From positions 1,240,001-1,304,000 of the forward strand of contig NZ_UHIL01000001.1 in NCBI RefSeq assembly GCF_900460535.1: a stretch of DNA of 64,000 bases, read 5' to 3'. The notes below the pieces were generated by a model that worked only from the letters and a program-made list of their open reading frames with translations, had not been told where the DNA came from and made no database searches. The position numbers and the translations under genes were made by a program. Shown piece after piece: positions 7,973-19,634 of this stretch (position 1 is its first letter; the number at the start of each line of letters is the position of its first letter). Source of the DNA: Vibrio parahaemolyticus. Lineage in GTDB: Bacteria > Pseudomonadota > Gammaproteobacteria > Enterobacterales > Vibrionaceae.

Positions 7973-10048
7973 CTAATATTCTATTTTTCGTTTAAATGGC
8001 GGCAGTGAGTCGATAAGTGCTTGCCCGTAGCGTTTGGTTACGAGGCGTCGATCCAGAATGGTCACTCTACCAGAATCTCGTTCTTTACGCAGTAGGCGGC
8101 CCACGCTCTGGATCAGCTTTTTGCTCGCATCAGGTACAGTGATTTGCATAAATGGGTTGCCGCCTTTCTTTTCTATGTATTCTGAATGCGCTTGTTCTAC
8201 TGGAGAGGTAGGAACACCAAATGGAATTTTGGTGATCACTAAGTTTTCCAGTAACTCTCCTGGCAAATCGAGTCCTTCCGAAAAGCTTCCTGTACCAAAG
8301 AGAACGCTGGTTTTGTTTGTTTCTACAAGCTTTTTATGTTTTTTTAGAATTTCTTGACGAGAACTTTCGCCTTGTACTTGCAAAGCCCAGCCTCGTTTTA
8401 TGAACTCTGAAGACAGCGCTTCTGCGACTTGGTTCATCTGCCAGTATGAGGAGAATAATACCAAGTTGGCCTTTTTGTCTTCTAAGTACTTAGGCAAGAT
8501 CTCAATAAGATATTCAGTAAATTGAGGTGCCGATGGTTCGTACTTCATTGCCGGTATGAGTAACTCAGCTTGGTTTTGATAATCAAAAGGCGAAGCGAGT
8601 GCCAAAAACTGAGTCCCAGATTCTGGCTTTCCATCAATGCCTACTTGATGGCAAAAATAGTGGAAAGAGTTCAACGCTCGCATTGTTGCTGAAACTAATA
8701 CGGCACCAATACAACGACTCCAAATCTGTTGGTCTAGCTGCCATCCAATCTCAAGAGGGGAGACACTCACAATAAAATCGCCTTCACGATCTGGGTGAGT
8801 TTCTAGCCATCTCGCTAAAGGTGCTCCTTTTTCTCGTGTTGGCTCTGCCATCAAATGCCAAACTTGAGCAAGGTTCTCTAGTCGTTGAATATAGAAACCT
8901 AGTTCAGCGAGCGCAGGCTCGGCCAATCTTGCCGCGAGTTCGCCATCTTTGACTCTTTCTGCGATAAGATCGGCGATTTTCGCGACGCTTTGGTTTGCTT
9001 TCTTGCTGAACTGCTTTAGCTCTTTAGATTGGTTTTCTAGCCAAGTTGGCAGTTCGCCATGTTCAAAGCGGTAGATGCCTTCTTCAAACTGAGATGGGTC
9101 GAACTGTTTAGTCAGTTGAGTGAGCGCAGGTATTAAGTTTTGCACCGAGTCTTGCAAGTCATTGCGGAATCGAGCGACACGTTTCTCATCAGCCAGTGAT
9201 GAAAATTTACTGATTGACTGATTCAGCTTCTCTAGCCACGCTGCTGCGCCTTTTAAACTCGCGGATGCTGAAGCGTGATCACGGGCGACGTGAGGCAGGT
9301 GGTGAGCTTCGTCAAAGACATAAATCGTATTTTCTGGCTCTGGTAAGATTACGCCACCACCTAAGTCAGCATCAGCCATAACGAGAGAGTGATTCGCGAT
9401 GATCACATCATTTTTGTCCAGTTCAGAACGCGCCTTTTGAAACGGGCACCCTCTGTGACCTGGCAAACTGTTATTGCAGCTGTGTTTGTCGCTGACAATC
9501 AATTGCCAGATGCGGTCGTCTATGGGTTTAGGCCAAGCGTCGCGGTCACCATCCCATTTCCCTTGAGCGAGTGAGCGATACATGGTTTCCAGTAATTCAA
9601 TGTCTTTTTTCTTTGGCTTGGTCTCAAACATCGCTAGTTGACCGCCATCCACACCACTGGCTGTTGCGAGCTTTTCTGCGCAGCAGTAGCGCTGCCTACC
9701 TTTGGCAAGAATGAAAGAGAATTCTCGGTCTGTAATACGACGAAATAGAGGAAGGTCTTTATTCACTAACTGTTCTTGAAGCGCGACGGTTGCCGTTGAG
9801 ATAACGACTTTGCGGTTGTTATGCACGGCAACTGGTATAGCGGCCATCAAATAAGAAAGTGACTTACCGATCCCTGTGCCTGCTTCTGCTACCAGTATTC
9901 GATTGGACTTATGATATTGACCACAAAGCGTCTTTGCGATTTCAGCGACAAGATAATTTTGAGCTCGTCTTGGTACAAAGTTATCGAGTTGAGCTTGTAG
10001 GTTTTGATAGCTATTGCGAATCGATTTTTGAATGTTACTGGTCAGCAT
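7973..10048 (-). CDS. dinG: ATP-dependent DNA helicase DinG
   Basis: 691 aa superfamily-2 5'-3' helicase of the XPD-like group, which unwinds R-loops, D-loops and forks. Walker A is EAGTGIGKS (about 55-63) and the Walker B box is DEAHH (about 246-250). Cysteines at about 122, 123, 191 and 201 lie where DinG holds its 4Fe-4S cluster. C-terminal helicase motifs include SVGRLLRKERDSG. The start at 10048 (MLTSNIQKS) fits the E. coli start better than the frame-extended ATG 36 bases upstream. First gene of the dinG-TSUP-priC-rsmS run. Only a CTGT half of a LexA box is seen upstream, so SOS control is not supported here. Confidence 0.95.
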   Translation of the reverse strand: MLTSNIQKSIRNSYQNLQAQLDNFVPRRAQNYLVAEIAKTLCGQYHKSNRILVAEAGTGIGKSLSYLMAAIPVAVHNNRKVVISTATVALQEQLVNKDLPLFRRITDREFSFILAKGRQRYCCAEKLATASGVDGGQLAMFETKPKKKDIELLETMYRSLAQGKWDGDRDAWPKPIDDRIWQLIVSDKHSCNNSLPGHRGCPFQKARSELDKNDVIIANHSLVMADADLGGGVILPEPENTIYVFDEAHHLPHVARDHASASASLKGAAAWLEKLNQSISKFSSLADEKRVARFRNDLQDSVQNLIPALTQLTKQFDPSQFEEGIYRFEHGELPTWLENQSKELKQFSKKANQSVAKIADLIAERVKDGELAARLAEPALAELGFYIQRLENLAQVWHLMAEPTREKGAPLARWLETHPDREGDFIVSVSPLEIGWQLDQQIWSRCIGAVLVSATMRALNSFHYFCHQVGIDGKPESGTQFLALASPFDYQNQAELLIPAMKYEPSAPQFTEYLIEILPKYLEDKKANLVLFSSYWQMNQVAEALSSEFIKRGWALQVQGESSRQEILKKHKKLVETNKTSVLFGTGSFSEGLDLPGELLENLVITKIPFGVPTSPVEQAHSEYIEKKGGNPFMQITVPDASKKLIQSVGRLLRKERDSGRVTILDRRLVTKRYGQALIDSLPPFKRKIEY

Positions 10049-10562
10049 ACGGGCCTCAAATGCGTTGGAGCCGAATAGTAGCACACATCACTAGTTGTAC
10101 AGTAGTTCACAAAACGGAATGCTTTTGTAAGGAATCTAGATCTTCTTCACAAAAAAATATTGAACTCCATATCAATGCAAATAATTTCATTATATGAAAA
10201 ATATAAAACTTCAAAAATGTAGATTTGTTAGATTTTAATACTGTTTTGATTGCTTTAAAGTTTGTTTTTAGATTTAAATTTTGATTATTAATAGGATGAT
10301 AAATTGAGGAAAATCAAGCCGATAGTTTAGATGTTCATCGAATAAATTAAATAAAGTAAATCAAGTTATTGTTTTTATTGATTATTTTTATTTTTTGATA
10401 TTTATATTTAGAAAATTTGACAGGCAGAATAATCTTTTGCAATCTAGTGCCCAGATTTTGTAGGTCATGCATTGTTACGAATCGATAACAAGTGGCCTCA
10501 AAAATATAAAAAAGGGAATTCGGAAAGGATATCCCAAACTAAGAAAAGGCAGTGGATTAATT
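10049..10562. other. AT-rich intergenic region upstream of the porin gene
   Basis: About 510 bases between divergent dinG and the porin. It is much richer in A and T than its surroundings, especially 10140-10440, with many A- and T-tracts suggestive of H-NS binding and bent DNA. The 3' part from about 10450 probably forms the porin 5' untranslated leader and holds a hairpin (10462-10498). I see no convincing ORF. Confidence 0.6.
10462..10498 (+). promoter_or_regulatory. Hairpin in the porin mRNA leader
   Basis: Arms AGGTCA-tgca-TTGTTA (10462-10477) and TAACAA-g-TGGCCT (10486-10498) pair around the loop CGAATCGA, with one G-U pair. It lies 65 bases before the porin start. Porin messages in Vibrio are often regulated by small RNAs, so a stability or control role is possible; this is inference. 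Confidence 0.4.
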
Positions 10563-11567
10563 ATGAAAAAGACTCTAGTAGCTCTTGCAGTAGCAGGCAT
10601 CTCTACGTCTGCACTAGCAGCAGGCAACATCTACGACAACGGTACGACTTCTTTCAACCTTAAGGGTGAGATCGACACTTACGTAAGTACTATCGAACGT
10701 AAAGAAAACGGTAAGACTTCTACTAAGCGTGATGTAGACGTTGACCTATGGGCTAAAATCCAAATCGATGCAGAGCACAAACTAAACGAAGACATCAAAG
10801 TATTCGGCTCATTTGAACTAGAAAACGGTGAATTCTTCGATAACGACAACAAACTTACTGGTGAAATCGACGGCGACCACGCTCGCGTACGTACAGATGA
10901 CCTATACTTCGGTGCTTACTTCGGTGACAACTGGGGTGTAGCTTTCGGTGAAGTTGGTGATTTCGGTGACTCTCTAGACGCAATCACTATCGACAACACT
11001 AACGAAGGTCTTGGTTACGTTGATGATTTCGTAAAATCAAAAGAAAGTGCAGGTCACGCTGTTTCAGTTAAAGGTAGCTTCGACAAGCTAACAGTTATCG
11101 CTGATGCATACCTAGATCAAGACGAGAAAATCGATACTGCATTCGGTCTATCTGCGCAATACGCAATCAACGATATGTTCACAGTTGGTGCTTCTTACCA
11201 AGATCAAGAAAACCGTAACCTTGCTGGTGATGACTACCAAGTAATGGGTGCTGCTGTTCGTTTCAACATGGACAACTTCTCTGCTGCAGTTAACTACGTT
11301 GCTGAAGAGCTAAACAAAGCTGACCAAGATACATGGTCTGCAGTAGCTGCTTACAAAATGAACGAAGCTCGCGTTTACACTTCATTCGGTTTCACTGAGT
11401 ACGAAGGCGACCACGACCAATCTTACTACACGTTCGGTGCTGACTACGCTGTAACTGGTAACGTTCTAACGTTCATCGAATACACTGCAAGCGAAAACGA
11501 TAACAAAGATACTTCTATGAAAACTGAAGGCGATATCGTAGTTGCTGGTGTTTACTACACGTTCTAA
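10563..11567 (+). CDS. Outer-membrane porin (Gram-negative porin family)
   Basis: 334 aa general-diffusion porin. Signal peptide MKKTLVALAVAGISTSALA is followed by mature AGNIYDNG. The mature chain shows alternating hydrophobic/hydrophilic strands, many Asp/Glu and Tyr, GSFELENGEF and other porin strand patterns, and ends in YYTF, the terminal Phe used by the Bam complex. The start at 10563 is chosen because it gives the signal peptide; the longer frame from 10467 lies in the leader. Codon choice is strongly biased to CTA, GTA, AAC and GGT, as in very highly expressed genes. It belongs with OmpU/OmpN-like porins but I cannot assign a specific name. Confidence 0.9.
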   Translation: MKKTLVALAVAGISTSALAAGNIYDNGTTSFNLKGEIDTYVSTIERKENGKTSTKRDVDVDLWAKIQIDAEHKLNEDIKVFGSFELENGEFFDNDNKLTGEIDGDHARVRTDDLYFGAYFGDNWGVAFGEVGDFGDSLDAITIDNTNEGLGYVDDFVKSKESAGHAVSVKGSFDKLTVIADAYLDQDEKIDTAFGLSAQYAINDMFTVGASYQDQENRNLAGDDYQVMGAAVRFNMDNFSAAVNYVAEELNKADQDTWSAVAAYKMNEARVYTSFGFTEYEGDHDQSYYTFGADYAVTGNVLTFIEYTASENDNKDTSMKTEGDIVVAGVYYTF

Positions 11568-11592
11568 TAACAGAACTTAAGTAGATATAGTA

Positions 11593-11620
11593 AAGGTCGC
11601 ATTTATTGCGGCCTTTTTTA
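11593..11620 (+). terminator. Porin terminator
   Basis: AAAGGTCGC / GCGGCCTTT stem with one G-U pair, loop ATTTATT, then a T run. Confidence 0.85.
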
Positions 11621-11826
11621 TATTAAAGCGTCTAGACCACTCAGTAACTATTATACATAGGTCAAGCGGGTTTAGAGTTTCGAGGCAAGAGTGCGCTTAC
11701 CAATTATCTACAGCGAGTTGTAGTGAAATGATTGGCTTTTCATTAATGATTTCCTCAAACTGTGATTAGTGGTAAGCGAGATTTAACTTTTTGATGTAAT
11801 TAATCGATTTTTAAGGTTATTAGGAT

Positions 11827-12480
11827 ATGAGACTAAAAACTTGGATTGTAGCGTTTTTTCTTGGTCTGTTTGGTACAACAGCGAACGCAGACACAACACA
11901 TAAAACTGATGTATCAGTAACTTTAAGTACCGCACAAGGTGTTCAAGTTCTGTTTGTAAATGGCGTTAGTACGGATGAATTGAGTACTCCGTATACTCTC
12001 ATCGATGGCTCAAACCAAGTGGTTATTAAGGTAAACAAAGCTATCGGGCGTGGTGACAAGCGCACTCAAGTTTACTCTGCACCATACATTCTTGGTTTTA
12101 GTTCTGGCGCGGGTGAGCTTTATATTGATGCGCCATCTTTTAGAGATAAGCGTCAGGCAGACAAGCTGTTTGAACAAGATACAATGGACTGGAAAGTAAG
12201 CATCAATGATAAGTCTATTGATTACTCGCAATATAAGATGCCAGGTAAAAAAGGTGCTTTCCCATATTCAAACCTTGATGAGCAATTGGCAGAGTACAAC
12301 GAACTTAACGGCGTCTATTTTTCTAATGGCAAGCGAGTCGAGTTATCTGAGCTTCAGGCAACGGGTACAGCTAAAGAGACTCACAGAGTGAATTCGCCAC
12401 TGACAAAAGCAAAAATTGCTTATCTAGAAATGACTGACGAAGAACGTCAGGTATTCATGAAGTGGGTTTCTCAACAATAA
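11827..12480 (+). CDS. DUF2057 (YccT/CsgI-like) periplasmic protein
   Basis: 217 aa protein with a clear Sec signal peptide ending ANA-DTT. The rest matches the UPF0319/DUF2057 family: VSVTLSTAQGVQVLFVNG, LIDGSNQVVIKVNK, APYILGFSSG and the C-terminal LEMTDEERQVFMKWVSQQ. E. coli YccT (CsgI) is a periplasmic inhibitor of curli assembly, but Vibrio generally lacks that curli system, so the function here is open. It is a monocistronic gene with its own terminator. The region before it (11620-11826) shows no recognisable regulatory site. Confidence 0.88.
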   Translation: MRLKTWIVAFFLGLFGTTANADTTHKTDVSVTLSTAQGVQVLFVNGVSTDELSTPYTLIDGSNQVVIKVNKAIGRGDKRTQVYSAPYILGFSSGAGELYIDAPSFRDKRQADKLFEQDTMDWKVSINDKSIDYSQYKMPGKKGAFPYSNLDEQLAEYNELNGVYFSNGKRVELSELQATGTAKETHRVNSPLTKAKIAYLEMTDEERQVFMKWVSQQ

Positions 12481-12505
12481 TTGTTATTGGTGACGATAAA
12501 AATAT

Positions 12506-12538
12506 AAAAAGCAGGCGATGGCCTGCTTTTATGTTTTT
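12506..12538. terminator. Bidirectional terminator between the DUF2057 gene and rluE
   Basis: GCAGGC / GCCTGC stem (12511-12526) flanked by five A and TTTTATGTTTTTT. Confidence 0.85.
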
Positions 12539-12578
12539 TGATGTTGACTACTTTAAGGAATGTGCTGTTTTAAGATGG

Positions 12579-13277
12579 CTAGAGCTGAATCTCTTTCCAT
12601 TGGCCAGGCTGCAAGTCTCCAAGGGTAATGTCGCCCATTGAATAGCGTACTAAGCGTAAAGTTGGGAAGCCGATATGAGCGGTCATGCGTCTTACTTGGC
12701 GGTTTCTACCTTCAATGATAGTGATTGCTAGCCATGTCGTTGGAATATTTGCACGAAAACGAACTGGTGGGTTTCTCTCCCAAATCGTCGGAGCTTCAAT
12801 GACTTCTACTTTTGCGGGTAAGGTCATACCATCTTTTAATTCAACGCCTTTACGCAACTTCTCTAAATCTTGCTCTTGTGGGGCTCCATCCACCTGTACC
12901 CAATACGTTTTCGGCGACTTCGATTTCGGCTGAGTCAGCTTCGCTTGTAGGATACCATCATTGGTTAACACCATTAGGCCTTCACTGTCTCTATCTAGTC
13001 GACCTGCTGCGTATACGTCTTTTACTGGAATGTAGTCAGCCAATGTTTTACGGCCGTCACCATCGGTAAATTGGCTCAGCGTATCGTAAGGCTTATTGAA
13101 AATAATGACTTTTCGATTTTGCAGGTCGACTCGAGGTTTATTGGCTTTGGCTGTGCGAGTAGGGTGGCGTCTTGTGGTTTGATCCTCTACACGGTTTGGT
13201 TTACCGGAACGTTTAAAATGGCCTGTTTTAGATTGGCTGGTACGACGCCCTTTTTCATGACCTGTGCGAGATGACAT
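12579..13277 (-). CDS. rluE: 23S rRNA pseudouridine 2457 synthase RluE
   Basis: 232 aa RsuA-family pseudouridine synthase that modifies U2457 of 23S rRNA. The N-terminal 45 residues are a basic Arg/Lys/Thr-rich tail, followed by the catalytic module: [33 protein letters not shown] (with the catalytic Asp in GRLDRDS) and [16 protein letters not shown]. There is no S4 domain, as expected for RluE. It is divergent from icd, the same pairing seen in E. coli. The start at 13277 has AGGGTAG upstream on the minus strand. Confidence 0.94.
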   Translation of the reverse strand: MSSRTGHEKGRRTSQSKTGHFKRSGKPNRVEDQTTRRHPTRTAKANKPRVDLQNRKVIIFNKPYDTLSQFTDGDGRKTLADYIPVKDVYAAGRLDRDSEGLMVLTNDGILQAKLTQPKSKSPKTYWVQVDGAPQEQDLEKLRKGVELKDGMTLPAKVEVIEAPTIWERNPPVRFRANIPTTWLAITIIEGRNRQVRRMTAHIGFPTLRLVRYSMGDITLGDLQPGQWKEIQL

Positions 13278-15814
<2,537 letters not shown>

Positions 15815-15856
15815 TCTGCGGATGACACGTCGTGACCGGCGTGTTTTTCAGATAAT

Positions 15857-15890
15857 AAGAAACCCGCTTAATTGGCGGGTTTATTTTTCT
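15857..15890. terminator. Terminator between icd and cspD
   Basis: AAACCCGC / GCGGGTTT stem (15860-15882) with loop TTAATTG, then TATTTTT. Works for icd; the minus-strand tail (CTTATTAT) could also serve cspD. Confidence 0.85.
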
Positions 15891-15944
15891 CTTCACAAAG
15901 GTTTAAGCTATGTGAGAGCAATGGTTTCTACGACAGCACTCAAT

Positions 15945-16163
15945 TTACTTGGCTTGGGCTTCAATTGGCACAACGCTACTTGCGTGGCAACCCTTTGGAC
16001 CTTTTTCAATCTCGTAAGAGACTTGTTGGCCTGCTTTCAGTGTACGATAACCGTCCATTTGGATAGTTGAGTAGTGGGCAAAGATGTCTCCTTCCTCTTC
16101 GTCTGAACAGATAAACCCAAATCCTTTGGCATTGTTAAACCACTTTACTGTACCTGTAGCCAT
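15945..16163 (-). CDS. cspD: Cold shock-like protein CspD
   Basis: 72 aa cold-shock-domain protein. Both nucleic-acid-binding RNP motifs are present (KGFGFI and DIFAHYS), as is the CspD signature STIQMDGYRTLKAGQQVSYE. E. coli CspD is not cold-induced but accumulates in stationary phase and blocks replication. The start is MATGTVKWF at 16163; the frame-extended upstream GTG/ATG codons would add seven residues not found in the family. It is divergent from clpS-clpA, the same arrangement as in E. coli. Two inverted repeats lie just upstream (16208-16253). Confidence 0.95.
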   Translation of the reverse strand: MATGTVKWFNNAKGFGFICSDEEEGDIFAHYSTIQMDGYRTLKAGQQVSYEIEKGPKGCHASSVVPIEAQAK

Positions 16164-16207
16164 GCTTATACATCCCTCATGCATTTTTTACTGATGTTGT
16201 TACAACA

Positions 16208-16253
16208 ACCAAGTTATACCTTTAACTTGGTACTACTGTTAGCGACCGCTAAC
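16208..16253 (-). promoter_or_regulatory. Tandem inverted repeats upstream of cspD
   Basis: First repeat: ACCAAGTTA / TAACTTGGT (16208-16231) with a 6-base centre. Second: GTTAGCG-AC-CGCTAAC (16238-16253), a compact palindrome of operator form. They begin 45 and 75 bases before the cspD start, so they may act as mRNA hairpin and operator respectively. Confidence 0.45.
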
Positions 16254-16573
16254 AAACGTCTCATTGATACAGAATCACATTCACCAAGTTGCTTAAATTC
16301 AAACTGATCCAGAATGAGGATTTATGCATCAATACTTTCCACTGTAGTCAATGAATCCATACAGTCAATAGTGTCGAGCAACAAACGGAAACATAATTGA
16401 AAACAAATCACTTTTGAGATTAACAATTTTGCAAACTGTTTTTTGGACGTACGCCGAAGTTTAGATATTTAGACCAAAAAGCGACGGGTTACGAAAAATC
16501 CATACTGTTGGTGTTGCTTATGATAGTGAAATCATCGGATTGAATAAAAAATGAAGTTTTCGTGATAAATAAC

Positions 16574-16646
16574 CTTTTCTCAGTGAGGAAGTGTGATCTA
16601 ACACAGAAATTAGCGTTGGTCAGATTCTGTTCGTTAGTGAGAAAAG
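16574..16646. ncRNA. Candidate structured RNA element between cspD and clpS
   Basis: Three sets of arms are nested in order: CTTTTCTCA (16574-16582) with TGAGAAAAG (16638-16646), CTAAC (16598-16602) with GTTAG (16633-16637), and ACAGAA (16603-16608) with TTCTGT (16625-16630). That gives 20 base pairs with a 15-base bulge. Plus-strand ATTTTT follows shortly after. Whether it is transcribed, and from which strand, cannot be told. Confidence 0.3.
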
Positions 16647-16862
16647 AGAGTGATTTTTGAGTAAAAGTTCAGGGCTTATCGATAACCATCTTTTATTTGC
16701 GCGCCCGCGAGACGTGGATTAGTCTCTATATTAGGTAGCAACTTTTATCTATCAAAGTTCTAAATCGGTGCCACATCTCACTACACCGCACAGCATGCTT
16801 GTGGTAGATTGTTTTTATAGGTCGAAAACATCAACCCTTTGATACGATATCTTTAAATTGCC

Positions 16863-17183
16863 ATGAGTAAAAATTTTGAATGGGTCACTCCGGACTCTGA
16901 TCTTCTGGAGCGAGAAAGTACAAAAGTTCAGCCACCTAAGCTGTATAACGTTGTACTCAATAATGATGACTATACACCTATGGATTTCGTCATAGAGGTA
17001 CTTGAGCGATTCTTTTCACATGATATTGATAAAGCAACACAAATCATGCTCAAAGTGCACTATGAAGGAAAGGCAGTCTGTGGAACTTACAGCGCAGAAA
17101 TTGCCGAAACAAAAGTAGCGCAAGTTACGATGTACGCAAGGGAAAATGAACATCCGCTACTTTGTACTATGGAGCAAGCGTAG
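16863..17183 (+). CDS. clpS: ATP-dependent Clp protease adaptor ClpS
   Basis: 106 aa adaptor that binds N-degron substrates (N-terminal Leu, Phe, Tyr, Trp) and hands them to ClpAP. The core is [26 protein letters not shown], with the NNDDYT loop and the hydrophobic pocket, and [21 protein letters not shown]. The flexible N-terminal 25 residues, needed to engage ClpA, are present. clpA follows 47 bases later. The aat and bpt genes at 21.0-22.5 kb make such N-terminal signals. Confidence 0.97.
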   Translation: MSKNFEWVTPDSDLLERESTKVQPPKLYNVVLNNDDYTPMDFVIEVLERFFSHDIDKATQIMLKVHYEGKAVCGTYSAEIAETKVAQVTMYARENEHPLLCTMEQA

Positions 17184-17230
17184 AAGAAGACTTGCTCGAA
17201 CAACCCAAGTTGTTTTTTCGGGAGGTACTT

Positions 17231-19501
17231 ATGCTAAATAAAGAACTAGAGTCAAGCCTTAACGGTGCATTTGCTCGTGCAAGAGACAAACGTCACGAGT
17301 TTATGACTGTCGAACACCTCCTACTTGCATTGTTGGAAAACGATGCAGCTAAGGAAGCCCTTTTAGCCTGCAAAGCAGACCTCGATGCTTTGCGCAATGA
17401 GCTCGATATATTCATCGATCAAACTACGCCGCTTATCCCTGAAAGTGATGAGACGCGCGAAACCCAGCCGACTTTGAGTTTTCAACGTGTATTGCAACGC
17501 GCGGTTTTCCATGTTCAGTCGTCTGGTCGCAACGAAGTAACGGGTGCTAATGTATTGGTCGCAATCTTTAGCGAACAAGAGTCGCACGCCGCTTATTTAT
17601 TGAAGAAAAACGACATTTCTCGCTTAGATATTGTCAACTTTATCTCCCACGGTATTACGAAAGCTTCTGGCGCCGGAGAAGATCCATCTTCTTCAGATTC
17701 GTTTAGCTCGGATAGTGTCGAAGAAACAGGTTCCGATGAGCGTTTAGAAAGCTTTGCAACAAACCTCAACCAAGTGGCGAAGGCGGGTAATATTGATCCA
17801 TTAATTGGCCGTGATAAAGAGCTAGAACGTACGATCCAAGTCCTATGTCGTCGTCGTAAGAACAATCCATTGCTCGTTGGTGAAGCTGGTGTGGGTAAAA
17901 CGGCAATTGCAGAAGGCCTAGCTTGGAGAATTGTTGAAGGCCAAGTGCCTGAGGTGATTCAAAATAGCGTTATCTACTCACTTGATATCGGTTCGCTGCT
18001 AGCAGGCACTAAGTATCGTGGTGATTTCGAGAAACGTTTCAAATCGATTTTGAAGCAGCTTGAAAAAGAAGAAGATGCCATCCTGTTCATTGATGAGATC
18101 CATACTATTATCGGTGCTGGTGCAGCGTCTGGTGGCCAAGTCGATGCGGCAAACTTGATTAAACCTCTACTAAGTAGCGGTAAGTTGCGCTGTATTGGTT
18201 CAACTACCTATCAAGAGTACAGCAATATTTTCGAAAAAGAGCGTGCGCTATCTCGTCGCTTCCAAAAAATCGACGTTGTAGAACCTTCTCTGGACGATAC
18301 AACCAAGATCCTGATGGGCTTGAAACCAAAGTACGAAGCTCACCACGAAGTGCGTTACACCAACAAAGCACTGCGTGCAGCCGTAGAGCTGTCTGCAAAG
18401 TACATCAACGAGCGTCATCTACCTGACAAAGCGATTGACGTTATTGATGAAGCCGGTGCTCGTAGTCGATTAGCTCCAGCAAGTCGTCGTAAGAAGACGG
18501 TTGGCGTGGCTGATATTGAAGCCATGGTTGCAAAAATGGCTCGAATTCCAGAGAAGTCGGTGTCTTCATCTGACAAAGACATCTTGAAGAATCTTGATGG
18601 CAAAATGAAGATGCTAGTCTTTGGTCAAGACAACGCTATTGATGCGCTTTCGGAGGCTATCAAACTGTCTCGTGCTGGTTTGGGTGTAGATAACAAGCCT
18701 GTGGGTTCGTTCTTGTTTGCAGGGCCTACTGGTGTGGGTAAAACCGAGGTAACTGTTCAGCTATCGAAACTGCTTGGTATTGAACTGCTTCGTTTTGATA
18801 TGTCTGAGTATGGTGAGCGTCACTCGGTGAGCCGCTTAATTGGTGCTCCTCCAGGTTATGTTGGTTATGATCAAGGTGGCTTGTTAACCGATGCCGTTAT
18901 TAAGCATCCTCATTCCGTTGTTTTGTTGGATGAGATTGAGAAAGCGCACCCAGATATCTTTAACTTGTTACTGCAAGTGATGGATAACGGTACGCTGACG
19001 GACAACAATGGTCGCAAGGCCGACTTCCGTAACGTGATCCTTGTGATGACCACTAACGCGGGTGTGGCAGAAACTGAGAAGAAATCGATCGGTTTAATCC
19101 AACAAGATCATAGTCACGATGCCATGGCAGAAATTAAGAAGGTGTTCACTCCGGAGTTCCGTAACCGTCTTGATAATATCATCTGGTTTAATAGCCTAGA
19201 TGAAAGTGTTATCCATCAAGTGGTTGATAAGTTTATTGTCGAGCTTCAAGTCCAGTTGGATGCTCGCGGAGTATCCATGGAAGTATCGCAAGATGCTCGC
19301 CATTGGTTAGCACATAAAGGTTATGACAAAGCGATGGGGGCACGTCCAATGGGCCGTGTAATCCAAGAGCAATTGAAGAAACCATTGGCAAATGAACTGT
19401 TGTTCGGATCACTTGTTGATGGTGGTACGGTGAAAGTGTCGTTAGTAAATGATGCGCTTGAATTTGAATATTTGAGTGAGAAAGAAGCAGCAATGCACTA
19501 A
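17231..19501 (+). CDS. clpA: ATP-dependent Clp protease ATP-binding subunit ClpA
   Basis: 756 aa AAA+ unfoldase. N-terminal Clp_N repeats ([23 protein letters not shown]) are followed by two AAA modules. Walker A motifs are GEAGVGKT (~220) and GPTGVGKT (~500); Walker B motifs are ILFIDEIHT and [13 protein letters not shown]. It matches E. coli ClpA almost throughout. ATG 17231 is chosen because GGAGGT lies five bases before it, and [19 protein letters not shown] is the family N-terminus; the longer frame at 17162 overlaps clpS. ClpA works with ClpP, whose gene is not in this window. Confidence 0.98.
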   Translation: MLNKELESSLNGAFARARDKRHEFMTVEHLLLALLENDAAKEALLACKADLDALRNELDIFIDQTTPLIPESDETRETQPTLSFQRVLQRAVFHVQSSGRNEVTGANVLVAIFSEQESHAAYLLKKNDISRLDIVNFISHGITKASGAGEDPSSSDSFSSDSVEETGSDERLESFATNLNQVAKAGNIDPLIGRDKELERTIQVLCRRRKNNPLLVGEAGVGKTAIAEGLAWRIVEGQVPEVIQNSVIYSLDIGSLLAGTKYRGDFEKRFKSILKQLEKEEDAILFIDEIHTIIGAGAASGGQVDAANLIKPLLSSGKLRCIGSTTYQEYSNIFEKERALSRRFQKIDVVEPSLDDTTKILMGLKPKYEAHHEVRYTNKALRAAVELSAKYINERHLPDKAIDVIDEAGARSRLAPASRRKKTVGVADIEAMVAKMARIPEKSVSSSDKDILKNLDGKMKMLVFGQDNAIDALSEAIKLSRAGLGVDNKPVGSFLFAGPTGVGKTEVTVQLSKLLGIELLRFDMSEYGERHSVSRLIGAPPGYVGYDQGGLLTDAVIKHPHSVVLLDEIEKAHPDIFNLLLQVMDNGTLTDNNGRKADFRNVILVMTTNAGVAETEKKSIGLIQQDHSHDAMAEIKKVFTPEFRNRLDNIIWFNSLDESVIHQVVDKFIVELQVQLDARGVSMEVSQDARHWLAHKGYDKAMGARPMGRVIQEQLKKPLANELLFGSLVDGGTVKVSLVNDALEFEYLSEKEAAMH

Positions 19502-19523
19502 CGTTTGTCGTTAATTTCAAATC

Positions 19524-19555
19524 AAAAGCGTGCGATTGGTCGCACGCTTTTTTTA
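19524..19555 (+). terminator. clpA terminator
   Basis: AAGCGTGCG / CGCACGCTT stem with loop ATTGGT, then seven T. Confidence 0.9.
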
Positions 19556-19634
19556 TATCTGTCTAGCACGAAGACTCATCTCTTTATTTCTGTTTTATTC
19601 ATGGTTGTGCATATTGAGAAATAAAGAGGAAAGC

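Larger units (their letters stand above)
16164..16862. other. cspD-clpS intergenic region
   Basis: About 700 bases, long for a divergent pair. It contains two inverted repeats near cspD (16208-16231 and 16238-16253), and a larger region of complementary arms at 16574-16646 that could fold into one structured RNA. I see no credible ORF and no tRNA. The clpS-proximal 200 bases should carry its promoter. Confidence 0.5.

Noticed and set aside
10085..10105. LexA-like half-site before dinG
   Set aside because: Only CTGT is present on the minus strand; no ACAG at the right distance, so SOS control is not supported.
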